Shown one piece after another: positions 16,955 through 25,155 of a DNA stretch of 64,000 bases. This stretch comes from Hydrogenophaga sp. (lineage in GTDB: Bacteria > Pseudomonadota > Gammaproteobacteria > Burkholderiales > Burkholderiaceae_C): the NCBI RefSeq assembly GCF_018780075.1, contig NZ_JADMKB010000011.1, forward strand, positions 1 through 64,000, read 5' to 3'. A program made the translations under genes and the position numbers. The notes beneath the pieces are model-generated. The model was given only the letters and a program-made list of their open reading frames with translations, was not told the DNA's origin and did no database searches. Numbering within the stretch: position 1 is the first letter of the stretch; each line of letters opens with the position of its first letter.

Positions 16955-17971
16955 TCAAAGGGGGTGGGTGGTGTCGGCGGGCTGGCCGGTGGCGGCCTCG
17001 AAGGTGAGACCGGCATCCGTGTCGGCGGTGGCAGCGGGCCAGGGCCGGGTCGTGCGGTTGGGCTCGCGGCGCACGGCCAGGCTCAGCAGCTCCGGCCGCG
17101 CGTAATGGCCCACCGAATCCATCATGCGTTTGCGTTTGTGGATCAGGGCCATGTCCAGATCAGCAACGACCAGGCCTTCGCCCTCGGTCAGCGGTTCGGC
17201 CAGGTACTTGCCTTCGGGCGAAACGATGGCGGTGTGGCAACCGCCGCGCAATGCACCCTGTAACTTGTCATCCGGCGTAACGGAGCGAATCTGCGCATCG
17301 GTCAGCCAGCCGGTGGCGTTGACGACGAAGCAGCCCGATTCGAGCGCGTGGTGGCGGATGGTCACGCCCATCTGCTCGGCAAAGATCGGTCCCACCAGCG
17401 AGCCGGGAAACTGCGCGCAATGGATCTCTTCGTGTTCGGCCATCAGCGCGTAGCGCGCCAGCGGGTTGTAGTGCTCCCAGCAGGCCAGCGCGCCGACACG
17501 GCCGACGCGGGTGTCCACCGCCGTGAGGCCCGAACCATCGCCCTGCCCCCACACCATGCGCTCGTGGTACGTGGGCGTGATCTTTCGACGCTTGAGCAGC
17601 AGGCGGCCATCGGCATCGAACACGATCTGGGTGTTGTAGAGGCTGCCGTGGTCGCGCTCGTTGACACCCAGCACCACCACCATGCCGGCCTCGCGCGCCG
17701 CGGCCGCCACGGCGTCGGTCAGTGGACCCGGCACGGTGGGGGCACGCTCCATCAGCAGCAGATGCGCGGGCCCCTGTTGCACCGGCGGCTGAATGAAGGA
17801 GAAGTACGGGTAGTACGGAACGAAGGTCTCGGGAAAGACGATCAGCTCCACCCCCTGCTTCGCAGCATCGCGGATCGTCTCCAGCACGCGCGCCAGGGTG
17901 CCATCGGCACTTTCCAGATCCGGGGCGATCTGGGCGGCGGCCGCCCGAACGGTTCTCTTCATGTCAGCCAT
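16955..17971 (-). CDS. Nitrilase, Nit6803 / Nit1C type
   Basis: Carbon-nitrogen hydrolase of 338 residues that converts a nitrile to carboxylate and ammonia. The catalytic triad is visible: E48 in [14 protein letters not shown]130 in [11 protein letters not shown], and C164 in [17 protein letters not shown]. The YYPYFS and CWEHYNP contexts are those of true nitrilases rather than amidases. Start 17971 (MADMKR) lies 16 bp after the preceding small gene. This type is the central enzyme of the conserved Nit1C cluster, which has been linked to use of cyanide as a nitrogen source in Pseudomonas fluorescens NCIMB 11764. Whether this strain does so is inference. Confidence 0.92.
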   Translation of the reverse strand: MADMKRTVRAAAAQIAPDLESADGTLARVLETIRDAAKQGVELIVFPETFVPYYPYFSFIQPPVQQGPAHLLLMERAPTVPGPLTDAVAAAAREAGMVVVLGVNERDHGSLYNTQIVFDADGRLLLKRRKITPTYHERMVWGQGDGSGLTAVDTRVGRVGALACWEHYNPLARYALMAEHEEIHCAQFPGSLVGPIFAEQMGVTIRHHALESGCFVVNATGWLTDAQIRSVTPDDKLQGALRGGCHTAIVSPEGKYLAEPLTEGEGLVVADLDMALIHKRKRMMDSVGHYARPELLSLAVRREPNRTTRPWPAATADTDAGLTFEAATGQPADTTHPL

Positions 17972-17987
17972 GCCGTTCTTTCTGGGA

Positions 17988-18470
17988 TCAGAGCGTCCAG
18001 GTGTCGAGGATGAAAGCGCCGTCCTTGCGGTGCAGCAGCACGATGTCCAGCACATCCAGCGGGTTGATCGGGCGGATGCCTTCGATCAGCGCACCTTCGC
18101 CGTGGCCGTAGAGCGCCTGCAGCGCAAAGCGGCAGGCGTAGACCTTGCCGCCTTCGGCGATGAACTTGGCGATCTGTTCGTTGAAGTTCTGGTGCCCGGG
18201 GAAAGCCGAGTCACCCAGCTTGGGGAAGCCACGCTTGACCCCCAGCGTCACGCCAGGGCCATACAGCAGGATGGAGGTCTCGAAGCCCTTGCGCTGCAGC
18301 CGTGTGGCCTGCAGCAGGTTGACGAAACCGATCGAGCCTTCGAAGGCCACGGTGTGGAAGGTCACGAGGGCCTTCTCACCGGGTGCAGCTTTCACATCTT
18401 CAAAAACCTTCTCTTCGTAGTCGACCAGGAAATCGCCCTTCTGGGCTGCGGGGTGAGTGACTTGGGGCAT
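17988..18470 (-). CDS. MSMEG_0572/Sll0783-family nitrogen-starvation response protein (Nit1C cluster, NitB-type)
   Basis: Protein of 160 residues, first gene of the cluster. It contains [42 protein letters not shown] and [21 protein letters not shown], a DsrE/DsrF-like alpha/beta arrangement. Its cyanobacterial homologue Sll0783 is induced by nitrogen starvation and affects polyhydroxybutyrate accumulation. Start 18470 (MPQVTHPA) is the first codon compatible with the conserved region. It is preceded by a well-matched sigma-54 promoter, which agrees with nitrogen control. Biochemical role unknown. Confidence 0.88.
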   Translation of the reverse strand: MPQVTHPAAQKGDFLVDYEEKVFEDVKAAPGEKALVTFHTVAFEGSIGFVNLLQATRLQRKGFETSILLYGPGVTLGVKRGFPKLGDSAFPGHQNFNEQIAKFIAEGGKVYACRFALQALYGHGEGALIEGIRPINPLDVLDIVLLHRKDGAFILDTWTL

Positions 18471-18825
18471 GGGGGTCCTTGTGGCGGTGGGTTGAAAGGC
18501 GGGCTCTGTCGAAACCCGGTGGGTGCCAGCACAGGCTGGGCACCTGCCTTCCCATAGCCAAGGACGTGCCACGCCAGCACCGTCGTCGGCAATCAAGACC
18601 CGATCAAAGGGGCGTGGCTGCACCGCGGGTGCTTCGAGCACCGCCATTGCTCTTGCAGGGGGCGCACCAAAACGAACGAGCGCCCATGCGATCAATGCAC
18701 CCGATCATTGGCCACCGCGCACTGTTTTGCCCATGGGAAATGGACCTCCAGAGATGCAATCTGCCAGTGGCACAGGCACACTCGGGCGATCGTTTGAAGA
18801 CATCGCCTCACAGTCCGGAACCGTC
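18471..18825. promoter_or_regulatory. Divergent control region between the Nit1C-type cluster and the MocR gene
   Basis: This 355-bp interval separates the minus-strand nitrilase cluster from the plus-strand MocR-type regulator. It holds the sigma-54 promoter at 18557-18571, an imperfect inverted repeat GGTGCCAGC / GCTGGGCACC at 18522-18544 just downstream of it, and a perfect GCACC-GCG-GGTGC dyad at 18620-18632. No coding potential was accepted here. Confidence 0.6.
18557..18571 (-). promoter_or_regulatory. Sigma-54 promoter of the Nit1C-type cluster
   Basis: On the minus strand the sequence reads TGGCACGTCCTTGGC. It has the full TGGCACG -24 element, and its GG and GC dinucleotides have the required 10-base separation; TGGC replaces the usual TTGC at -12. 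Transcription would start near 18545, leaving a leader of about 75 bases before the start at 18470. Confidence 0.75.
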
Positions 18826-20220
18826 ATGTCGTTCACCCACTGGATCGCCCGACTCAGGAGCAGCACGCTGCCGGCTTACCAGCTCATCCCGGAGCTGATT
18901 GCGAACGACCTGCAGATGGGGCGGATCGCTCCGAGAGAACGCCTGCCCCCCCTGCGAGAACTGGCGTCACAGCTGGACCTCAACTACACCACCGTGGTGC
19001 GGGGCTTTGCCGAGGCCCGGGAACGTGGACTGATCGTCTCCCGACCGGGTCTGGGCTCGTTCGTGCGCGGCTCGTTCATCGGCTTGCCGCTGCGCGCCGG
19101 CACAGGTGCCGAGATGACCATGAACCTGCCGCCCGAGCTGGCGGACCATCCAGCGTTTCAGCAAGCCCAGGAGCAGGCGGCCCGGTCGATGGCGCAGGCG
19201 AATTTCCAGGACCTGATGCGCTACCAGGACTTTGGCGGGGCCACCCGGGACCGGTACCAGGCCGCGCAGTGGATGGCCCAGTGGGTGCCCGAGGCCGTGC
19301 CGGAGCGGCTGCTTGTGGCCCCGGGCATCCACAGCGTCCTGCTGGCGCTGACCAGCCTGCTGGTCAAACCCGGGCAGTCGCTGTGTGTGGAGCCGCTGGT
19401 CTACCCGGGCATCAAGGCCATCGCCGCCCAGCTGGGCACCCGCCTGCATCCGCTTTCGATGGACGGACAGGGACTGATCCCGGAGAGCTTCGAGGCCGCC
19501 TGCAAGAGCACGCCGGTGGGCGCGCTCTACCTGTGCCCCAACCTGCACAACCCCACGACCGCGACCCTGCCCATCCGACGCCGGGAACAGCTGGCCGACA
19601 TCGCGCTGAGACACAGCGTCCCCATCATCGAAGACGACGCCTACGGCATGCTGCCCATTGCGGCCCCGCCTCCGCTGATCGAATTCGCGCCGGAGCTGAC
19701 CTACTACATCAGCGGCCTGTCCAAATGGCTGGGCGCCGGTGTTCGGACCGCCCACGTGCTGACCCCCACCACGGCCACTCACCAACGCCTGGCCGGCGCC
19801 CTGCGAGCGACGACGGTGATGGCATCACCCATGATCAACCACGTGGTCTCGGACTGGTTCGAGCAGGGCACCGGTGTCGAAGTTCTGGCCGCCATCCGTG
19901 AGGAATGCCAATGGCGCAGCCAGACCATCCGCACCCGTCTGGCGAGCCACGGTGTGCGGACCCAGCCGAACGGCTTTCATGCCTGGCTGCCGCTGCAGGC
20001 GCGTGAAGATGGCCACTGCGTCGCGTCGGACATGGCCGATCAGCTGAGAAGCCTGGGTGTCGCAGCGGTCGCGGGCAGCACCTTCTCCACCGACCGGAAT
20101 CCCCCAGAAGGTTTGCGGATCTGCATGGGAGGCAGCCTGACAAGAGACGACTGTGGTCGGGCACTGCAGGCCGTGGTGGATGCGCTGGAGCACTGTCAGG
20201 CGGGCAAAACGACCACCTGA
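18826..20220 (+). CDS. MocR-type (GntR + aminotransferase I) transcriptional regulator
   Basis: Regulator of 464 residues. The N-terminal GntR winged helix covers about residues 12-75 (PAYQLIPELIANDLQMGRI ... ERLPPLRELASQLDLNYTTV). A fold-type-I aminotransferase domain follows from about 100, with the PLP lysine in ISGLSKWLGAG. The start at 18826 (MSFTHWIARL) gives the usual short lead into the winged helix; an in-frame ATG at 18733 would add 31 residues. It is divergent from the Nit1C-type cluster, so it is the obvious local candidate regulator, sensing an amino-compound through PLP. It could instead repress only itself. Confidence 0.85.
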   Translation: MSFTHWIARLRSSTLPAYQLIPELIANDLQMGRIAPRERLPPLRELASQLDLNYTTVVRGFAEARERGLIVSRPGLGSFVRGSFIGLPLRAGTGAEMTMNLPPELADHPAFQQAQEQAARSMAQANFQDLMRYQDFGGATRDRYQAAQWMAQWVPEAVPERLLVAPGIHSVLLALTSLLVKPGQSLCVEPLVYPGIKAIAAQLGTRLHPLSMDGQGLIPESFEAACKSTPVGALYLCPNLHNPTTATLPIRRREQLADIALRHSVPIIEDDAYGMLPIAAPPPLIEFAPELTYYISGLSKWLGAGVRTAHVLTPTTATHQRLAGALRATTVMASPMINHVVSDWFEQGTGVEVLAAIREECQWRSQTIRTRLASHGVRTQPNGFHAWLPLQAREDGHCVASDMADQLRSLGVAAVAGSTFSTDRNPPEGLRICMGGSLTRDDCGRALQAVVDALEHCQAGKTTT

Positions 20221-20313
20221 CACAAGCCGCCAACCGCCACCCGTTCATGCGAATGACCTATGTCCGTCGCCGACGGTGGGGAGGCACTTGGTGGGCTACG
20301 ATGGACACGCATA

Positions 20314-21138
20314 TCAAGGGATGCATGGGTCCTCGGTTGAACCGTGGAGGGCAACCCTTGCATCCAGAAACTGCCTCAGCACGCGATTGAACTGAGAAGG
20401 CTGCTCAATGCAGGTCATGTGGGCAGCGTCCGACACGACAGCCAGCACCGAGTCGGGCAGCGCGCGGTGGATGGTCAGCGCCGACGCCAGGGGCGTCCCG
20501 ATGTCGTGCTCGCCCACGATCACCAACACCGGGCAGGCGATCTCGTGCAGGCGGGATGTGGTGTTCACACCCGAGATGGCCGCGCAGCAGCCGGCCCATC
20601 CATCGACCGAGGTGCGGCCAATCGTCCGCGCCACCGCGGCCACCCGCTCGGGCTGTCGCTCGCGGTAAGCCTGCGTGAACCAGCGGCCGATAGCAGGTTG
20701 CACCAGCGGCGCCATGCCCTGCTCCAACGCCACCCGGATGCGCTCGTCCCACACCGAGTGAGGGGTGGCGTGGTGTTCGCTCGTGGTGTCGGCCAGCACC
20801 ACGGCCTGTGTGAGCGAGGGGTGCTTCAGCGCGAACGTCTGCCCGATCATTCCGCCCATGGAGAACCCCACCCAGACAGCGCTCCGAATGCCGACGTGCT
20901 TCATCAGCGCGGCGGCGTCATCGGCCAACTGGTCCAGCGTGTAGGGCCCTGCCGTCGCTTCGCTGCGACCGTGCCCACGCGTGTCGTAGCGCAGCACACG
21001 GTAGCGCCCCGTCAGCGCCGGCATCTGCGGGTCCCACATGGCCATGTCGCAACCCAGCGAGTGGGACATCACCAGCCAGGGACCACTGTCTCCGTCGATG
21101 CTGTACTCGACCTCGATGCCGTTGAGGGTGGTTCGCAT
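20314..21138 (-). CDS. Alpha/beta-hydrolase, 3-oxoadipate enol-lactonase-like
   Basis: Hydrolase of 274 residues resembling PcaD: it begins with a short NGIEVEYSIDG strand, then VMSHSLGCDMAMWDPQM, RYDTRGHGRSE, the nucleophile elbow WVGFSMGGMIGQ and a C-terminal histidine in SDAAHMTCIEQP. PcaD opens 3-oxoadipate enol-lactone, but no other protocatechuate-branch genes except a PcaF-like thiolase occur in this window, so another lactone or ester is equally likely. It is the last gene of the operon that starts with the cupin at 26905 and follows a Bug receptor by 13 bp. Confidence 0.8.
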   Translation of the reverse strand: MRTTLNGIEVEYSIDGDSGPWLVMSHSLGCDMAMWDPQMPALTGRYRVLRYDTRGHGRSEATAGPYTLDQLADDAAALMKHVGIRSAVWVGFSMGGMIGQTFALKHPSLTQAVVLADTTSEHHATPHSVWDERIRVALEQGMAPLVQPAIGRWFTQAYRERQPERVAAVARTIGRTSVDGWAGCCAAISGVNTTSRLHEIACPVLVIVGEHDIGTPLASALTIHRALPDSVLAVVSDAAHMTCIEQPSQFNRVLRQFLDARVALHGSTEDPCIP

Positions 21139-21151
21139 GACCGTGGGTTCC

Positions 21152-22147
21152 TCAGTTCGGCTGGATGTTCGCCGCTTTGGCGATGCGGGCGTACTTGGTG
21201 ATCTCGGACTCGATCAGCGCACGGAACTGGGCTGGTGAGGCCGTGGACTGCGTCACGCCCATGGCCACCAGCTGCTTCTGCACATCGGGCAGCCGCAGGA
21301 CCGCCGTCATGTCCTTGTGCAGCTGCTCCACCACCGGTGCGGGTGTCTTTGCCGACACCAGCAAGCCGTACCAGAACTTCCACTCGTAGCCCGCGATGCC
21401 CGCCTCTGCCACGGTGGGCACGTCGGGCAGGTCGGGGAGGCGTTTGTCGCCGGTCACGGCCAGTGCGCGAACCCTGCCCTCGTTCACCAGCTTGATCGCC
21501 GAAACATAGGGCGCCACGTGAAAGTGCACCCGACCCGCAATGGTTTCGGTCATGGCTTCGCCAACACCCTTGTAGGGGATGTTCAGCACGTCGATGCCTG
21601 CCTGCATGCAGAACAAGGCCGCGGCAAAGTGCGAGCTGCTGCCCACGCCCGCCGACGAGTAGTTCAACGCGCCAGGCTGTGCCTTCGCCTGTGCAACGAG
21701 ATCGGCCAGGTCTTTGGCCTTCAGGTCCTTGGGCGCCACGATCAGCGCGGGACCGTCGCCGATCAAGGTGACCGGCGTGAAATCACGCAGTGTGTCGTAG
21801 GGCACCTTCTTGAAGATGGCGGGCGCCGTGGCGTGCGCGGGTGACACGCTCAGGATGGTCGTGCCGTCGGCCGGCGCGTTCAACACCGCCTGGGCCGCCA
21901 GCGTGCCGCCGGCCCCCAGCTTGTTCTCGACAAGGGCCGGAATGCCCCAGCGTTCCGAAATGCGGGCCGCCATGGCACGGGCCGCCGCATCCGGCACACC
22001 GCCCGCACCGAAGCCGACGACAAACTTGTAGAGCGGCAGTGCAGGCTTCGATGGTTCGGCCGTCTGCGCCCAGGCACCCAGGCTGGTGGGCAGCGTGCTG
22101 GCGGCCGCGGCCTGAAGCAACCAGCGGCGGGTGTGGGTGGTGGTCAT
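21152..22147 (-). CDS. TctC/Bug-family periplasmic receptor with Tat-like signal
   Basis: Receptor of 331 residues. The N-terminus has two adjacent arginines before the hydrophobic core (TRRWLLQAAAAS), which may be a Tat signal, and cleavage is predicted after AWA. The mature part has YKFVVGFGAGGVPDAAARAMAAR, NKLGAGGTLAAQAVL and SSAGVGSSSHFAAALF, placing it in a more divergent Bug branch than the others here (GFGAGG in place of PFPAGG). The start at 22147 is 55 bp beyond the ABC ATPase gene in the same direction. Its presence inside a sugar-type ABC operon is unusual. Ligand unknown. Confidence 0.86.
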   Translation of the reverse strand: MTTTHTRRWLLQAAAASTLPTSLGAWAQTAEPSKPALPLYKFVVGFGAGGVPDAAARAMAARISERWGIPALVENKLGAGGTLAAQAVLNAPADGTTILSVSPAHATAPAIFKKVPYDTLRDFTPVTLIGDGPALIVAPKDLKAKDLADLVAQAKAQPGALNYSSAGVGSSSHFAAALFCMQAGIDVLNIPYKGVGEAMTETIAGRVHFHVAPYVSAIKLVNEGRVRALAVTGDKRLPDLPDVPTVAEAGIAGYEWKFWYGLLVSAKTPAPVVEQLHKDMTAVLRLPDVQKQLVAMGVTQSTASPAQFRALIESEITKYARIAKAANIQPN

Positions 22148-22202
22148 GGTGTTGTCTCCTGGCTGGTAAAAAAACCGCCTCTCGTTGCGCGCAAGCGCTC
22201 GC

Positions 22203-23297
22203 TCAAGGGGCGATGAGGCGCTCCGTTTCGGGATCGAAGAGGCAGACGGCAGAAACGTCCACCGCCACGTGCAGACGCTCCCCCGCCGCCCGCACGCGCT
22301 TCGGGGAGAGGCGAATCGCCACACGGCTGCCGTTGATCTCGGTGAAGCCGAAGGTGTCCGCCCCGGTGGGCTCGATCATGTCGAACACGACCTCCAGCGA
22401 AGCGGCATGCTCAGGCTTGACGTCGTGGAGGTGTTCAGGCCGCAGCCCGAGCACCACCTGGCGCCCGGTCCAGCTGGGGTCCTGGACGGCGCCCAGCACG
22501 ATCTTCGCGTGTCCCTGGGTGTTGCGCAGGTCGACCACCCAGCGGCCGTCTTCGATCTGCAGCGTCACCGGCAGGAAGTTCATCGTGGGTGAGCCCATGA
22601 ACCCGGCCACATACAGGTTGGCGGGCCGGTCGTAGATGTCTTCCGGTGTGCCCAGTTGCTGCACCCGACCGTCCTTCATCACCGCAATGCGGTCGCCGAG
22701 CGTCATGGCCTCGATCTGATCGTGGGTCACGTAGACCACGGTGCTCTTCAGGCGCTGGTGCAGGGACTTGATCTCGGCCCGCATCTCCACGCGCAACTTG
22801 GCGTCCAGGTTGGACAGCGGTTCGTCGAACAAGAACACCTTGGGATCGCGCGCCAGCGCACGGCCCATCGCCACCCGCTGCCGCTGCCCCCCGGACAACT
22901 GCGCCGGCCGGCGGTCCAGCAGCTGATCGATCTGCAAGGTCTTGGCCACACGCGCCACCACGGCGTCGCGCTCGGGCTTGGGCACCTTGCGCATCTCCAT
23001 CGCAAAGGCGATGTTCTCGCCCACCGTCATGCTGGGGTACAGCGCGTAGCTCTGAAACACCATCGCGATGTCCCGGTCCTTCGGGCTGACGTCGTTCACG
23101 ACCCGGTCACCGATGGAGATGTCTCCCTCGCTGACCGTGTCCAGCCCGGCGATCATCGACAGCAGCGTGCTCTTGCCGCAGCCAGACGGGCCGACGAGGA
23201 TGAGGAACTCGCCGTCGGCGACCTCGATATCGATACCGTGCAGCACGGTGGTGCTGCCGAAGTGTTTGCGTACGTTGCGAATGCTGACACTGGCCAT
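22203..23297 (-). CDS. ABC importer ATPase, UgpC/MalK type
   Basis: ATP-binding subunit of 364 residues for a carbohydrate-type (CUT1) importer. The ATPase domain has Walker A GPSGCGKST at 37-45, the Q-loop VFQSYALYP, the ABC signature LSGGQRQR near residue 135 and Walker B VFLFDEPLSNLD, then the H-loop VTHDQIEAM. Residues from about 235 form the C-terminal regulatory OB-fold domain with GLRPEHLH. It follows the MalG-type permease by 27 bp and works with the two permeases and the binding protein upstream. MalK-type ATPases can serve several importers, so a shared role is possible. Confidence 0.92.
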   Translation of the reverse strand: MASVSIRNVRKHFGSTTVLHGIDIEVADGEFLILVGPSGCGKSTLLSMIAGLDTVSEGDISIGDRVVNDVSPKDRDIAMVFQSYALYPSMTVGENIAFAMEMRKVPKPERDAVVARVAKTLQIDQLLDRRPAQLSGGQRQRVAMGRALARDPKVFLFDEPLSNLDAKLRVEMRAEIKSLHQRLKSTVVYVTHDQIEAMTLGDRIAVMKDGRVQQLGTPEDIYDRPANLYVAGFMGSPTMNFLPVTLQIEDGRWVVDLRNTQGHAKIVLGAVQDPSWTGRQVVLGLRPEHLHDVKPEHAASLEVVFDMIEPTGADTFGFTEINGSRVAIRLSPKRVRAAGERLHVAVDVSAVCLFDPETERLIAP

Positions 23298-23324
23298 GGT
23301 CTATGACTCCTCGTTTTTAAAAGT

Positions 23325-24197
23325 TCAGCCTTTGACGGCGCCAGCGGTCAGCCCGCGCACGAAGTACTTGCCGGCCAGGATGTAGAGCACCAGGGTGGGC
23401 GCGCCGGCGATCACGGCAGCGGCCATGTATGTGTTGTAGCGGGGCACGTCTTCCTGCACGTTGGTCAGGTTGTTCAGGCCCACCGTGACCAGCTGCTGAT
23501 CGCTGGGCGCCAGCACCAGCGCGAAGATGAAGTCGTTCCAGATGGCGGTGAACTGCATGATCCCGACCACCACCAGGATGGGTTTCGCGGTGGGCAGCAC
23601 CACCCGCCAGAAGATTACCCACAGACCCGCCCCGTCAATGCGCGCGGCCTTGATCAGCTCGCCCGGAAAGCCGACGAAGTAATTGCGGAAATAGAGCGCT
23701 ACCGGCACGCTGTACAGCGTGTGCACGAGCACCAGACCGACCAGCGAGTGCGACAGGTTCAGCTGCGAAAACACCACCGACAGCGGAAACACGAACAGCG
23801 CCGCCGGCATGAAGATGCCGAACATCATCAGGAACAACACCTGGTCCACCCCGCGAAAGCGCCACTTCGCCAGCACGTAGCCGTTGAAGCACCCCCAGAG
23901 CGTGGAGATGACCGTGGCAGGCACCACCACCAGCAGCGAGTCGATGAAATAGCGGGAGAGTCCGCCACACGTCGAGGCGCCCGTGCAAGCGGTGCTCCAG
24001 GCCTCGACCCAAGGCTCCAGCGTCCACTGCGATGGCAGGCCGAGCACGTTGCCGGCCTGAAGGTCGGCCAGCGGTTTGAAGGCATTCACCAGCGCAAACC
24101 ACGCCGGCAGTGCAAAGAACAGCACGGCCAGCAACAGGCTGCCGTACACGAGCCAGCGGCCCAGGCCACGGCGTTCACCCGGCAAGCGTTCACGCAT
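23325..24197 (-). CDS. ABC importer permease, MalG type
   Basis: Inner-membrane permease of 290 residues with six hydrophobic helices. The EAA loop that docks to the ATPase is ELIKAARIDGAGLWVIFWRV near residues 183-202. The protein ends GKYFVRGLTAGAVKG, the typical MalG-like C-terminus. It lies 39 bp after the MalF-type gene. The first periplasmic loop contains two cysteines (ACTGASTCGG) that could form a disulfide. Confidence 0.9.
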   Translation of the reverse strand: MRERLPGERRGLGRWLVYGSLLLAVLFFALPAWFALVNAFKPLADLQAGNVLGLPSQWTLEPWVEAWSTACTGASTCGGLSRYFIDSLLVVVPATVISTLWGCFNGYVLAKWRFRGVDQVLFLMMFGIFMPAALFVFPLSVVFSQLNLSHSLVGLVLVHTLYSVPVALYFRNYFVGFPGELIKAARIDGAGLWVIFWRVVLPTAKPILVVVGIMQFTAIWNDFIFALVLAPSDQQLVTVGLNNLTNVQEDVPRYNTYMAAAVIAGAPTLVLYILAGKYFVRGLTAGAVKG

Positions 24198-24236
24198 GTT
24201 GATCTCCGAGAGGAAAGAGGTAGAGGTCCATGGGGT

Positions 24237-25124
24237 TCAGTCGTGGCGGTGCTTCTTCAGCTCGCCCAGGATGTAAGGCACAGCGACCATCGCGCAGGTC
24301 ATCAAAAGCACCATGGCGGATGCGGCACCCAGGCCCATCTGGTCGCGGCGGAAGAAGCGGTCGAACACATAGAAGGCCGGCAGCACGCTGCTTTGACCGG
24401 GCCCACCCTGGGTGAGCACCACGACCAGGTCGAAGGTGCGCAGCGCTGCGGGCAAGAGGATCAGCGCGGCGCTGAAGATGGTGGGCCTCAGCGTTGGCAG
24501 GAGCACGCGCAGGTAGATACGCGGTTTGCTGGCGCCGTCGATCATGGCGGCCTTGATCACCGAGTCGTCGATGCTGCGAAGCCCCGCGATGAACATCGAC
24601 ATCACGAAACCCGTGCTGGCCCAGACCGCCACGATGACGAGTGCGTAGATGGACATTTTGGGCTGCACGATCCAGTCGAACACGGCACCCTCAAAACCCG
24701 CGCCGATCAGCCATTTCTCGATGCCGGTATCGGGGGTCAGCAGCCAGCGCCAGATCGTGCCGGCCACGATCCAGCTCAAGGCCAGCGGATAGAGCACGGC
24801 GGTGCGGATGCCGTTTTCAAAGCGCACCTTCTGGTCCAGCAGCATGGCCAGCAGGCAGCCCAGGATCAGCGGCAGACCCACCACCAGCGGCAGGTACTTG
24901 GCCAGGTTCCACAGGGAGCGCCACCAGCTGTCATCGGCAAACAGACGGATGTACTGATCCCAGCCCACCCAGTTCCAGGTGACCACGCCCTCGGAGTCGG
25001 TGAACGACACCGCGCCCACCCAGATCGTGAGCCCATAGAAAAACACCAGGCTCACCACGAGCGCGGGCGACACGGCCAGCTGGGGCAGCCACTTGTCCAG
25101 AAAGAGTCGTGAAGAGGCGCTCAT
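24237..25124 (-). CDS. ABC importer permease, MalF type
   Basis: Inner-membrane permease of 295 residues with six hydrophobic helices, no MalF-style large periplasmic insertion, and the EAA loop VIKAAMIDGASKPRIYLRV near residues 197-215. It is the partner of the MalG-type permease and is 31 bp downstream of the binding-protein gene. The layout binding protein, MalF, MalG, MalK is the usual CUT1 order. Confidence 0.9.
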   Translation of the reverse strand: MSASSRLFLDKWLPQLAVSPALVVSLVFFYGLTIWVGAVSFTDSEGVVTWNWVGWDQYIRLFADDSWWRSLWNLAKYLPLVVGLPLILGCLLAMLLDQKVRFENGIRTAVLYPLALSWIVAGTIWRWLLTPDTGIEKWLIGAGFEGAVFDWIVQPKMSIYALVIVAVWASTGFVMSMFIAGLRSIDDSVIKAAMIDGASKPRIYLRVLLPTLRPTIFSAALILLPAALRTFDLVVVLTQGGPGQSSVLPAFYVFDRFFRRDQMGLGAASAMVLLMTCAMVAVPYILGELKKHRHD

Positions 25125-25155
25125 GTTGCGACGGCGTTGGGTTGATCGATCACGC

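Noticed and set aside
18620-18632. NtrC enhancer site GCACC-GCG-GGTGC
   Set aside because: It is a perfect dyad, but the half-site spacing is three bases where NtrC sites have five; kept only as an unexplained dyad.
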